From: JBCDCP01 sp039181495
Lineage (GTDB): Bacteria > Pseudomonadota > Alphaproteobacteria > Rhizobiales > Tepidamorphaceae
Direction: 5' to 3'
NCBI GenBank assembly: GCA_039181495.1
Contig: JBCDCP010000100.1
Location: 1 to 10,856 of the forward strand
DNA: 10,856 bases
The notes beneath the pieces are model-generated. The model was given only the letters and a program-made list of their open reading frames with translations. It ran no database searches and was not told where the DNA came from. Each line of letters begins with the position of its first letter. Positions within the stretch are counted from its first letter, which is position 1. Shown here piece after piece: positions 1 through 6,555 of the stretch. The position numbers were made by a program, and so were the translations under genes.

Positions 1-43
1 CCCCGCCACCGGCGTTACCGTACCCCGTCAACCTCATTCCGCA

Positions 44-55
44 CCCCCCCCCCCC
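44..55. repeat. 12-base poly-C homopolymer
   Basis: An uninterrupted run of twelve C lies in the gene-poor left end. Read on the minus strand it is a G12 run ending 6 bases before an ATG (35-37) whose frame stays open to the window edge. Such tracts are prone to replication slippage and to sequencing error, so the true length is uncertain. Nothing else in 1-196 is recognisable to me: no long open frame and no clear promoter. Confidence 0.85.
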
Positions 56-196
56 GTCCGCGACCGTCCCAGTTCTTTGCTTTCAATCAAACGCCGTTGA
101 AACGCGGAACTGATCCCTGGGCTGTCGTCAGGTACGCAAACCCAAAGAGCCTGGAACTCAACCACCTGAAATCAAACGAATTTGGCCACGAGTGGC

Positions 197-273
197 TGGT
201 AGCGGAGGAGGGACTTGAACCCCCGACACGCGGATTATGATTCCGCTGCTCTAACCAACTGAGCTACTCCGCC
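197..273 (-). tRNA. tRNA-Met(CAT), elongator type
   Basis: The minus strand folds as a complete 77-nt tRNA with an encoded 3' CCA (197-199). The acceptor stem pairs GGCGGAG (273-267) with CTCCGCT, leaving a G-U pair at 1-72. The D arm contains AGCTCAGTTGGTTAGAGC. The anticodon stem GCGGA/TCCGC encloses the loop ATCATAA, so the anticodon is CAT at 237-239, and the T arm carries GGGGGTTCAAGTCCC. A paired 1-72 position (G-U rather than the C-A mismatch of initiators) and the close match to the usual alphaproteobacterial elongator sequence argue for elongator tRNA-Met. A CAT anticodon could also be the tRNA-Ile modified by TilS, but the body looks like Met. Confidence 0.93.
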
Positions 274-343
274 ACTGACCCGCAGAAAGCGCCAATAGAA
301 AAAGCGCTGTTGAGGGCCCTCAGCCCCGCCTGCGGGAGGCTTC

Positions 344-372
344 CTATAGGGATCGCCCGGCAGCGGTGTCAA
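344..372 (-). promoter_or_regulatory. sigma-70-type promoter, probably for tRNA-Met
   Basis: On the minus strand a perfect -35 hexamer TTGACA (372-367) is followed after 17 bp by CTATAG (349-344), or after 18 bp by TATAGG. Initiation would fall near 336-338, about 65 nt before the tRNA 5' end, and the precursor leader would be removed by RNase P. The element lies downstream of the mnmA stop (458) and reads towards the tRNA. The rest of 274-457 holds no gene I can support; a perfect 10-bp palindrome GAGGGCCCTC sits at 312-321 inside the leader. Confidence 0.6.
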
Positions 373-457
373 GGCAGCAGCATGGCTGCAAGCACCAGTG
401 CGAAAACTCATGCCCGCATGGCAGTCGCGGCACGATACGTGATGTGTCAGCCAGCGG

Positions 458-1693
458 TCAGCCCGCCGCCAGTCCATCGATCAATGTGCGGCGTACCGTT
501 GCCCTTGTAGTGTCCTGTACAAGCGCCTCGGTCCGGTCCGTACCGGCAATAAAGCCACCGCCCAGCAATCGGCCGCCCGGCGCATTGCTATCATACAAGA
601 CACAGGCCTGGCCGGGTGAAACGCCCTCCTCGCCATCATGCAGCAGCACGATCGGCACCCCGTTTTCCATGGCAAGTGCGCCCGGCACCGGTGGCCGCGT
701 CGACCGGACACGCACGGCAACATCCAGGCCGGCACAGGCGGCCTCCTCAATGGTGCCGTCTCCAAGCCAGTTGATGTCGCGCAGCATCACTTTCGTCGTC
801 CGCAGCGCCTCACGCGGGCCGACGATGACCCGCCGATCCGCCGGATCGAGACCGACCACATAGAGCGGCTGACCGGTGGCGACGCCCAATCCACGGCGCT
901 GTCCGATGGTGTAGTGGATGATACCGTCATGGCGGCCCAAATCGCGCCCATTGAGATGGACGATCCGGCCGGGCGCACCGGCTTCCGGCCGCAGCTTGCC
1001 GATGATGCTGGCATAGTCTCCGCTTGGGACAAAGCAGATGTCCTGGCTGTCCGCCTTTTCCGCAACCGGCAGACCAAAACGGTGGGCATGCGCCCGGGTT
1101 TCGTCCTTCACCATGTCCCCAAGGGGAAAGCGCAGAAACGCCGCCTGTTCGCTGGTGGTCGCGAACAGGAAATAACTCTGGTCCCGACGCAGATCGGCGG
1201 CGCGGTACAAGACACGACCACCACCCGGTGCAGCACGGCTGGCGATGTAATGACCCGTCACGAGAGCATCAGCGCCAAGATCCTTTGCCATCGCCAGCAG
1301 ATCGCGAAACTTCACCGTCTGATTGCAGCTGACGCAGGGGATCGGTGTCTCACCCCGGATGTAGCTGTCGGCGAAGCTATCGATCACCTCCGACCGGAAA
1401 CGGCTCTCATAGTCGAGCACGTAATGCGGAATGCCGAGGGTCTCTGCCACGCGCCGCGCATCATGGATGTCCTGACCCGCGCAGCAGGCCCCGGCCTTAT
1501 GGACGGCCGCACCATGATCGTAGAGCTGAAGGGTGATGCCGAGCGTCTCGTAGCCCGCTTCCCGAACAAGCCCGGCAACAACGGACGAATCGACCCCGCC
1601 CGACATGGCCACCACCACGCGGGTTGATGCCCGCTCACCGGGCAGTTCGAGGTCGATCGGCGGCGCGTTAACATCGCGCACTGGGTCCGTCAT
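458..1693 (-). CDS. mnmA: tRNA-specific 2-thiouridylase MnmA
   Basis: This cytoplasmic enzyme of 411 residues makes the 2-thio group of s2U34 in the wobble position of tRNA Glu, Gln and Lys, using ATP and a sulfur relay. Visible hallmarks are the PP-loop ATP-binding motif SGGVDSS (residues 31-37), GACCAGQDIHDARR (68-81), the catalytic cysteine region PCVSCNQTVKF with C123 in the CN context, GHY (147-149), and the second cysteine in DSQDICFVPSG (C220). The C-terminal half has the usual IGQRRGLG and RSTRPP elements. I place the start at ATG 1693 because GGAGGA lies 6-7 nt upstream and the PP-loop then starts at a normal distance. The frame stays open to 1891, but that extension runs through the motif-rich regulatory region and looks non-coding. 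The gene is divergent from fliK. It has no obvious promoter of its own that I could score. Confidence 0.96.
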   Translation of the reverse strand: MTDPVRDVNAPPIDLELPGERASTRVVVAMSGGVDSSVVAGLVREAGYETLGITLQLYDHGAAVHKAGACCAGQDIHDARRVAETLGIPHYVLDYESRFRSEVIDSFADSYIRGETPIPCVSCNQTVKFRDLLAMAKDLGADALVTGHYIASRAAPGGGRVLYRAADLRRDQSYFLFATTSEQAAFLRFPLGDMVKDETRAHAHRFGLPVAEKADSQDICFVPSGDYASIIGKLRPEAGAPGRIVHLNGRDLGRHDGIIHYTIGQRRGLGVATGQPLYVVGLDPADRRVIVGPREALRTTKVMLRDINWLGDGTIEEAACAGLDVAVRVRSTRPPVPGALAMENGVPIVLLHDGEEGVSPGQACVLYDSNAPGGRLLGGGFIAGTDRTEALVQDTTRATVRRTLIDGLAAG

Positions 1694-1801
1694 CACTGTC
1701 CTCCAAGACTGTCCGCGCGCCATAGCATGAGCCACGCACGACAATCCACCGGCGACCACCAACAGGCTGTCCCGTGGGTTGGCCCAAGCTCGATCACACC
1801 A

Positions 1802-1847
1802 CCCGGCAAGCTTTGCCTTCCAGACGATACGCCCGGCAGAACTTGCC
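1802..1847. promoter_or_regulatory. Tandem CCCGGCA-N4-TTGCC elements, putative FlbD (ftr-like) enhancer
   Basis: Two copies of CCCGGCANNNNTTGCC lie at 1802-1817 and 1832-1847, 30 bp apart, so on the same face of the helix. The first contains the interrupted palindrome GGCAA-GCT-TTGCC, the second GGCA-GAACT-TGCC. They lie about 120-165 bp upstream of the -24 element of the sigma-54 promoter at 1968-1983, a normal enhancer distance for a sigma-54 activator. Caulobacter FlbD binds ftr elements upstream of sigma-54 flagellar promoters, and flbD is encoded in this window. Assignment to FlbD is inference; the repeats themselves are plain in the sequence. Confidence 0.6.
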
Positions 1848-1967
1848 CAAGAGCCCGGTTCCCACGGCAACCTCGCAAACCGCCCAATCATCGGCCGAGA
1901 GCGGCATATGGCGCCAAATCAGCTAGATTCCGGGCGTTATTCCCTCATTTTCCAGCTTTGCCACAAT

Positions 1968-1983
1968 TGGCCCGGTGCTTGCA
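1968..1983 (+). promoter_or_regulatory. Sigma-54 (-24/-12) promoter of fliK-flgD
   Basis: TGGCCC-N5-TTGCA matches the RpoN consensus TGGCAC-N5-TTGCW at all but one position, with the invariant GG (1969-1970) and GC (1981-1982) correctly spaced. Transcription should start near 1994, giving a leader of about 58 nt before the fliK start. Sigma-54 control is expected for late hook genes in the Caulobacter-type hierarchy and fits the activator gene flbD in the same window. Confidence 0.82.
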
Positions 1984-2051
1984 AACGTTCAGAGCGATTG
2001 CGTGTGTGAGCCCCTACCGGCTCAGTTCAGACCTGTTCAAGAAGGCTTCGT

Positions 2052-3572
2052 TTGTCTGTGCAAGTTACTCCCACGATCTCCGCTGCCACAACAGGTGTTG
2101 CGGCAGCCGGCTCTACCAACCAGATCTCAGGCAGCGGAAATCCTTTCGCCATGCTGTTGTCACTACTTGGTGGCGACCAGGCCATTGCTCTCCCTCTGAC
2201 CGACGGGCAATCCGCGGGTGATCTGGTTCAAGGGTCGTTGACGCCAAAGACTGTCGAGGCAGCCAAGGCAGCGTTCGATCAAGACGTTTCGAAGCCTGTT
2301 CCTGCGGATGCTGAAGCCGTGCTGGCCGACATCCTCAGCCAGCTCGAGGCCGGGCAGCCATTCGACGCCGAGATGCTCGACCAATTGGCCGAAACCGGTC
2401 TTGTCTCACCGGAGCTGATTGGCCGGCTGGAAACTGCGCTAGCCGCATCAACGACGACAACCTTGGCGTTGCCCGGCAAGACAATCGATGGCAGCACGAC
2501 GCAAAGCGCCGACCCCATTCCTCAACAGAACAATCCCACGGACGATGGCAGCCAGACGGAAGATGCGACGACCCGGCCTCGTTCTGATCAGGGTGGCGCG
2601 TCGCAGAATCCAGAAGCAGACAACAATCAGGTTGCCGCCGCTGCCGGCGCAACCACGGCTGTCATAGATGACGCATCTGAGGACCTTCTGCCCCGTGCGG
2701 TGCAGACAGCCGCAACCGAAACATCGGTTCTGCCAAAGCCTGAAGTCGCCCCTACGGATGTCAAAAAGGCCGAAAACGATCAGCCGCCGCTCCGGCCCGA
2801 TGTCAAACCCGCAGTCGATACCGAACGTCGCCGGATTGGAGGCGAAAGACCCGCCGGGTTCCTGACAAGCCTAAGTGAAGGCCAGAGCGGCCAGGGTGCG
2901 TCGTTTGATGCACAGGCCAATTCGCGCGATGCACTCACAGAGCTACGAGCAGCCCTGCAGCGCAACAGCAATAGCCCAGCAGCATCGCAAACCGCCGCAG
3001 CGGCCGCGGACATGGCGCTGTCGCAAGACATTGCCACCAGCTTGCAGGACTTCGACTTGCAGCTTGGCGGACGCACGCTGGATGCATTGACTGCCAATGG
3101 CACGCCTAAGAGCGTTACCGTCACATCAAACGGCACCCAATTGCCGACCCACCAACTGGCGCTCACCATTGCCACAGAAGCCCGGGCTGGGACCCGTCGC
3201 TTCGAGATCCGCCTGGATCCACCGGAGATGGGTCGGATCGACGTGAAGCTTGAATCACGGGCCGACGGCAGTGTCCGAAGTGTCATGACAATCGAGCGAC
3301 CGGAAACGTTTGACGCCCTGAACCGGGACGCCCGGCATATCGAGCGTCTGCTGCAGCAGAGCGGGCTCAAGCTTGAAGACGGTGGATTGCAGCTTGCCAT
3401 GGGCGGTCGCGGTGGCGACACGCAGGGTTTTGCCGGTTTGTTTGGAGATGGCGGGCAGAACCAGAGAACCGCCGGCGGTACAGTATTTGATCGCCAGGCG
3501 GTGGCCGACGAAGACGCCGCCATCGCCGCAATAGCATCAGCAGGTGATGGCGGCGTCGATATTCGCATCTAA
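2052..3572 (+). CDS. fliK: Flagellar hook-length control protein FliK
   Basis: FliK is exported by the flagellar secretion apparatus, measures hook length and switches substrate specificity from hook to filament proteins. This 506-residue protein has the typical build. The N-terminal half is poorly conserved. The middle (about 140-330) is rich in Ala, Gln, Asn and Asp and of low complexity. The C-terminal Flg_hook domain (about 365-452) contains the diagnostic RLDPPEMGRIDVKLE (387-401), followed by a strand and the helix DARHIERLLQQSGLKL, and the tail is Gly-rich. The start is taken as TTG 2052, because GAAGG (2041-2045) is 6 nt upstream; GTG 2058, two codons later, is the alternative. It is the first gene after the sigma-54 promoter, with flgD 32 bp downstream. 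Family assignment rests mainly on the C-terminal domain. Confidence 0.9.
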   Translation: MSVQVTPTISAATTGVAAAGSTNQISGSGNPFAMLLSLLGGDQAIALPLTDGQSAGDLVQGSLTPKTVEAAKAAFDQDVSKPVPADAEAVLADILSQLEAGQPFDAEMLDQLAETGLVSPELIGRLETALAASTTTTLALPGKTIDGSTTQSADPIPQQNNPTDDGSQTEDATTRPRSDQGGASQNPEADNNQVAAAAGATTAVIDDASEDLLPRAVQTAATETSVLPKPEVAPTDVKKAENDQPPLRPDVKPAVDTERRRIGGERPAGFLTSLSEGQSGQGASFDAQANSRDALTELRAALQRNSNSPAASQTAAAAADMALSQDIATSLQDFDLQLGGRTLDALTANGTPKSVTVTSNGTQLPTHQLALTIATEARAGTRRFEIRLDPPEMGRIDVKLESRADGSVRSVMTIERPETFDALNRDARHIERLLQQSGLKLEDGGLQLAMGGRGGDTQGFAGLFGDGGQNQRTAGGTVFDRQAVADEDAAIAAIASAGDGGVDIRI

Positions 3573-3604
3573 ACGATCACCAGGGCCCAGAAAGGAGAAC
3601 GATT

Positions 3605-4261
3605 ATGTTTCTGAGTGCGATCTCCGATGCCGGCGCAGTCGGCACCACGAACAACGACCGTCAGAGTATTGCCGGTGATTTCGACACCTTCCTGACGATC
3701 CTGACCACGCAGCTACAGAACCAGAACCCACTGGAGCCACTCGACACCAACGAGTTCACCCAGCAGCTTGTTCAGTTCAGTGAAGTGGAGCAGGCGATCA
3801 AACAGACCGAGCAACTCGAAGCCATCGCGCGGGTGACGGCGGCAGCAGCAGCAACCAATGCTGTCTCCTTCATCGGCAAAGGCGTAAGTGTCGCTTCATC
3901 GGCAACCGAACTGAGCAACGGTGAGGCAAACTGGAGGTTCTTCTCGCAAGACGAAGCCACCAATGCGGACTTCACAATTCGCGATTCATCGGGACAGATT
4001 GTCTGGACCGGGGAGCGCAGTGTATCCACCGGCGAAGGCAGCTTCACTTGGGACGGCCGAGACAACAACGGCCAGATTGTGCCCGGCGGGGAATACAGTC
4101 TCAGCATCGACGCGCGCGACGAGAATGATGTCGCGATCACCGTCGATGTTGTCGTCGATGCTTTGATCGATGGCGTCGACTTCTCCGGTAGCGAGCCGGT
4201 CCTCACCGTCGGGGATCTGAGAATCCTGCTGGCTGACGTGAAATCCGTCCGCGCGATCTAG
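3605..4261 (+). CDS. flgD: Flagellar hook capping (hook scaffold) protein FlgD
   Basis: FlgD sits at the distal end of the growing hook and guides FlgE assembly, then is replaced by the first hook-filament junction protein. The 218-residue product has the conserved N-terminal block at about 24-64, including DFDTFLTILTTQLQNQNPLEP and the DTNEFTQQLVQFSEVEQ segment. It is followed by an Ala-rich helix and a C-terminal beta domain with the family signature FTWDGRDNNGQIVPGGEY (147-164). AAGGAG lies 7 nt before ATG 3605, a strong ribosome site. It is the second gene of the fliK-flgD unit and presumably shares its sigma-54 promoter. Length is normal for the family. Confidence 0.95.
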   Translation: MFLSAISDAGAVGTTNNDRQSIAGDFDTFLTILTTQLQNQNPLEPLDTNEFTQQLVQFSEVEQAIKQTEQLEAIARVTAAAAATNAVSFIGKGVSVASSATELSNGEANWRFFSQDEATNADFTIRDSSGQIVWTGERSVSTGEGSFTWDGRDNNGQIVPGGEYSLSIDARDENDVAITVDVVVDALIDGVDFSGSEPVLTVGDLRILLADVKSVRAI

Positions 4262-4267
4262 TTTAGC

Positions 4268-4324
4268 GGCCGTTCTTGTCGGCCAGGATCGAGCGTCGAC
4301 ACCTTCTTTATGGGAAGGTGCGAC
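4268..4324 (+). terminator. Tandem hairpins after flgD, possible terminator
   Basis: Two inverted repeats follow the flgD stop. The first is GGCCG/CGGCC (4268-4272 and 4280-4284). The second is CACCTTC/GAAGGTG (4300-4306 and 4314-4320), extended by GTCG/CGAC (4295-4298 and 4321-4324) with one bulged A. The second stem is strong, but only GTTTATG follows, so the U-tract is poor. Placement between flgD and the sciP promoter fits termination of the hook transcript. Confidence 0.45.
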
Positions 4325-4338
4325 GTTTATGTCACGCT

Positions 4339-4353
4339 TTAGCCAAATTTTAA
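4339..4353 (+). promoter_or_regulatory. CtrA-like box upstream of sciP
   Basis: TTAG-N7-TTAA matches the CtrA full-site consensus TTAA-N7-TTAA with one mismatch. It lies 58 bp before the sciP ATG. A weak -10-like TATCGT (4365-4370) follows at a distance compatible with the box overlapping the -35 region. CtrA activation of sciP is known in Caulobacter; use of this box here is inference. Confidence 0.5.
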
Positions 4354-4410
4354 ATCGGCCCGCCTATCGTGCTCCCAGTGTAAGCGTTGAGTTTCGCGTT
4401 TGGAGTACCG

Positions 4411-4686
4411 ATGAGTGAGCGTATGCGGCCCAAGGTCCGTTATGTGATCGGCCCAGATGGCAGTCCCCTGACCGTAGCGGACCTGCCTCCGACCAATACC
4501 CGCCGTTGGGTAATCCGGCGCAAGGCCGAAGTTGTTGCGGCTGTGCGCGGCGGCCTGTTGAGCCTCGAAGAAGCGTGCCAGCGCTACAAACTGACGGTCG
4601 AGGAATTCCTTGGCTGGCAGCAATCGATCGACCAGCATGGCCTGGCCGGTCTGCGAACGACGCGGATCCAACAGTACCGCGGCTAA
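4411..4686 (+). CDS. sciP: SciP, CtrA inhibitor (DUF1153 family)
   Basis: This small helix-turn-helix protein of 91 residues belongs to the DUF1153 family. In Caulobacter, SciP binds DNA-bound CtrA and blocks its activation of flagellar and other genes in swarmer cells. The family core is unmistakable: MRPKVRYVIGPDGSPL (5-20), DLPP (24-27), RRWVIRRKAEVVAAVRGG (31-48) and the helix-turn-helix SLEEACQRYKLTVEEFLGWQ (51-70), ending in TRIQQYR. ATG 4411 is chosen because GGAG (4402-4405) is 5 nt upstream and homologues start with this M-x-E-R-M-R-P segment; a TTG at 4387 in frame is unlikely. It sits alone between two flagellar operons, with its own putative CtrA box and terminator. Confidence 0.93.
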   Translation: MSERMRPKVRYVIGPDGSPLTVADLPPTNTRRWVIRRKAEVVAAVRGGLLSLEEACQRYKLTVEEFLGWQQSIDQHGLAGLRTTRIQQYRG

Positions 4687-4717
4687 CCGCTCCTTTCTCT
4701 GTCAATTTCTGATCAAC

Positions 4718-4762
4718 AAACCGCATCCCGCGCGCCAACTTGCGTCGGGTTTGCGGTTTTTT
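4718..4762 (+). terminator. Rho-independent terminator of sciP
   Basis: The stem AAACCGCA (4718-4725) pairs with TGCGGTTT (4752-4759) and is continued by CCCG/CGGG (4727-4730 and 4746-4749) across a small internal loop. A run of six T (4757-4762) follows. It starts 31 bp after the sciP stop and ends about 30 bp before the CtrA-like box of fliF, so it separates the two transcripts. Confidence 0.8.
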
Positions 4763-4792
4763 GCATTGGGGAACCCTCGCCACCCTCGACTG

Positions 4793-4807
4793 TTAACCGG
4801 GTGTTTA
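4793..4807 (+). promoter_or_regulatory. CtrA-like box of the fliF operon promoter
   Basis: TTAACCGGGTGTTTA is TTAA-N7-TTTA, one mismatch from the CtrA full site. It lies directly downstream of the sciP terminator and 107 bp before the fliF GTG. In Caulobacter the fliF operon is an early (class II) operon activated by CtrA bound over the -35 region; initiation here would then be near 4835. I could not identify a good -10 hexamer. Confidence 0.6.
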
Positions 4808-4818
4808 CCCTGTCAGTA

Positions 4819-4856
4819 GGAAATTCCTGCCTAGCAGATGGGCGGAAATTCCTGCC
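4819..4856. promoter_or_regulatory. Direct repeat GGAAATTCCTGCC x2, putative operator
   Basis: The identical 13-mer GGAAATTCCTGCC occurs at 4819-4831 and 4844-4856, 25 bp apart start to start. Each copy has internal dyad symmetry (GGAA-A-TTCC), and the second sits inside a larger inverted repeat with 7-bp arms GATGGGC/GCCCATC (4837-4843 and 4854-4860). The copies fall around and just downstream of the transcription start expected from the CtrA box, the position of a repressor. Caulobacter FlbD represses fliF from such a site (ftr4); the identity of the binder here is inference, since the core differs from the sites upstream of fliK. Confidence 0.55.
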
Positions 4857-4914
4857 CATCACCCCGTATGGCCCACTGGTTCGCAGGTGCATCGGGGCAG
4901 CAGAGACAGGCGAA

Positions 4915-6552
4915 GTGACAGCGTTTTTTGATTTCCTCAGAGGCTTCGGTATGGCCCGGCTGGCGGCTATGGGCGCGGTTGCGCTCGGGCTCATCGGGTT
5001 CTTCGCATTTTACATCATGCGCGTATCCACCGCTCCCATGGTGCCGCTCTACACTGACCTGACATTCGATGACTCGCGCGCGATCGTTGCCGAACTCGAC
5101 GGACGCGCGGTCGAGTATGACATTCGACAGAATGGTGCCGTGATCCTCGTCCCGCAGGACCAGATGCTGAGATTGCGCATGGACCTTGCGGGCGACGGCC
5201 TGCCCTCGGGTGGCGGTGTCGGCTACGAGATTTTCGACAAGGGCGACACGCTCGGTGCAACCAGCTTTGTGCAGAACATCAATCACTTGCGGGCGCTCGA
5301 AGGCGAACTGTCACGCTCGGTTCGCACCATCCAGAATGTTGTGTCAGCACGCGTTCACCTTGTGATGCCCGAGCGCCAGTTGTTCGCCCGGGAACGCGCG
5401 ACGCCATCAGCTTCGATCATGCTGAAGACACGCGGCAGCCTGGCGATGGCACAGGTTCGCGCAATCCAGCATCTCGCCGCAGCGGCCGTTGAAGGGCTTG
5501 AGCCGAACCGGGTTTCGGTCGTCGATGAGCGCGGTCAACTGCTCGCCGACGGGCGTGGTGAGGCAACGGCCGGCTTTGCCTCGACAGTGGAAGAACAGCG
5601 TACAGCGGTCGAGTCTCGCCTTGCCGGCAAGATCGAGAGCATTGTCGCAAGTGTCGTCGGCCATGGCCGCGCTCGCGTCAAAGTCTCCGCTGACCTCGAC
5701 ATGAACCGCATCACCGAAACGGCCGATATCTTCGACCCCGAAGGTCGTGTGGTCCGATCGACACAGACACGCGAAGAGCAGTCCAGTTCACGCGAGCCAA
5801 ATGCCAATGAGGGTGTCACCGTTGGTAATGAGCTTCCCAACGCAGACGGAGCCGACGCCTCAGGCGATGCCACGCAGGACGCCGTCACCACCGAAGAAGT
5901 CGTGAATTACGAGATCTCTCGCACGACGCGAACGCAAGTGCAGGAAGCTGGCGGTATTCGCCGGTTGTCGGTCGCCGTTCTTGTCGATGGAACCTATGGC
6001 GAGAACGCCAACGGTGAAGTGGTTTACACGCCCCGGACCAACGAGGAACTCAACCAGATCACCGCGTTGGTGCGCAGTGCCGTGGGCTTTGATGAAGGCC
6101 GCGGCGACACCATCGAGGTTGCCAATCTCCAATTCGCTGAAAGCCCGGTCGATTCTGTTGCCGGTGGCGGCAGTCTTGTCCCGCCGATCAGCATGAACGA
6201 CTACTTCTACATCGCCGAGATTATCGTTCTCACCCTGCTCGCCATTCTGGTTCTCTTGTTCGTCGTTCGCCCGCTGGTGCGTCAGATCATTGAAGGCGAA
6301 AGAGGTGTCCGAGCCCAGAGTGGCGATACACCGGCGCTGCCGGCCACTGGTGAGGGTGGCTCTCAGGAAACGCAGCTGATTGCTGATCAGAGCGAAGCAC
6401 CAAAGACGCCGGTCGAGATTGAATGGCTGAAAGAAGCCCAGGTCGCCGGTGAAGCACAGCAAGCGACCATCAACCAGGTCGGCGTCATCGTGCACGACAA
6501 CCCCGATGAAGCGCTGGGGATTATTCGGCAGTGGATTCAGGATCCGGTCTGA
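4915..6552 (+). CDS. fliF: Flagellar MS-ring protein FliF
   Basis: FliF oligomerises in the inner membrane as the MS ring, the base of the flagellum and housing of the export gate. With the start at GTG 4915 the protein has 545 residues. A short cytoplasmic N-terminus VTAFFDFLRGFGMARL is followed by transmembrane segment 1 (about 16-35), periplasmic ring-building domains (YscJ/FliF type, about 40-215, then the FliF C-terminal type), transmembrane segment 2 (about 430-452, rich in I, V and L) and a cytoplasmic tail ending in EALGIIRQWIQDPV that binds FliG. The GTG is chosen because homologues begin with an equivalent LLxFLxxLGxARLAAMG segment; its ribosome site is weak (AGG, spacer 4). The frame is open back to 4801, but that stretch carries the promoter elements. 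fliG begins 3 bp after the stop. Confidence 0.95.
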   Translation: MTAFFDFLRGFGMARLAAMGAVALGLIGFFAFYIMRVSTAPMVPLYTDLTFDDSRAIVAELDGRAVEYDIRQNGAVILVPQDQMLRLRMDLAGDGLPSGGGVGYEIFDKGDTLGATSFVQNINHLRALEGELSRSVRTIQNVVSARVHLVMPERQLFARERATPSASIMLKTRGSLAMAQVRAIQHLAAAAVEGLEPNRVSVVDERGQLLADGRGEATAGFASTVEEQRTAVESRLAGKIESIVASVVGHGRARVKVSADLDMNRITETADIFDPEGRVVRSTQTREEQSSSREPNANEGVTVGNELPNADGADASGDATQDAVTTEEVVNYEISRTTRTQVQEAGGIRRLSVAVLVDGTYGENANGEVVYTPRTNEELNQITALVRSAVGFDEGRGDTIEVANLQFAESPVDSVAGGGSLVPPISMNDYFYIAEIIVLTLLAILVLLFVVRPLVRQIIEGERGVRAQSGDTPALPATGEGGSQETQLIADQSEAPKTPVEIEWLKEAQVAGEAQQATINQVGVIVHDNPDEALGIIRQWIQDPV

Positions 6553-6555
6553 GCC

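Noticed and set aside
185..196. GCCAC-GA-GTGGC next to the tRNA 3' end as a terminator.
   Set aside because: Very small loop and no U-tract; not a convincing intrinsic terminator.
235..477. An 80-codon minus-strand frame ending in GGVAQLVRAAES.
   Set aside because: Its C-terminus is the translated tRNA-Met gene, a well-known spurious protein ending.
638..1627. A 329-codon open frame on the plus strand opposite mnmA.
   Set aside because: It is fully antisense to an unmistakable mnmA, lacks recognisable domains, and long antisense frames are common in GC-rich DNA.
1719..1744. TTGTCG and TATGGC on the minus strand as an mnmA promoter.
   Set aside because: The spacer is only 14 bp and both hexamers are weak.
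2780..3568. A 262-codon minus-strand frame opposite fliK.
   Set aside because: Ser/Arg/Ala-rich antisense shadow overlapping the conserved Flg_hook domain; no family resemblance.
4869..4885. TGGCCC...TTCGC before fliF, resembling a sigma-54 promoter.
   Set aside because: The GG and GC are one base too far apart for RpoN; the CtrA-like box is the better promoter signal.
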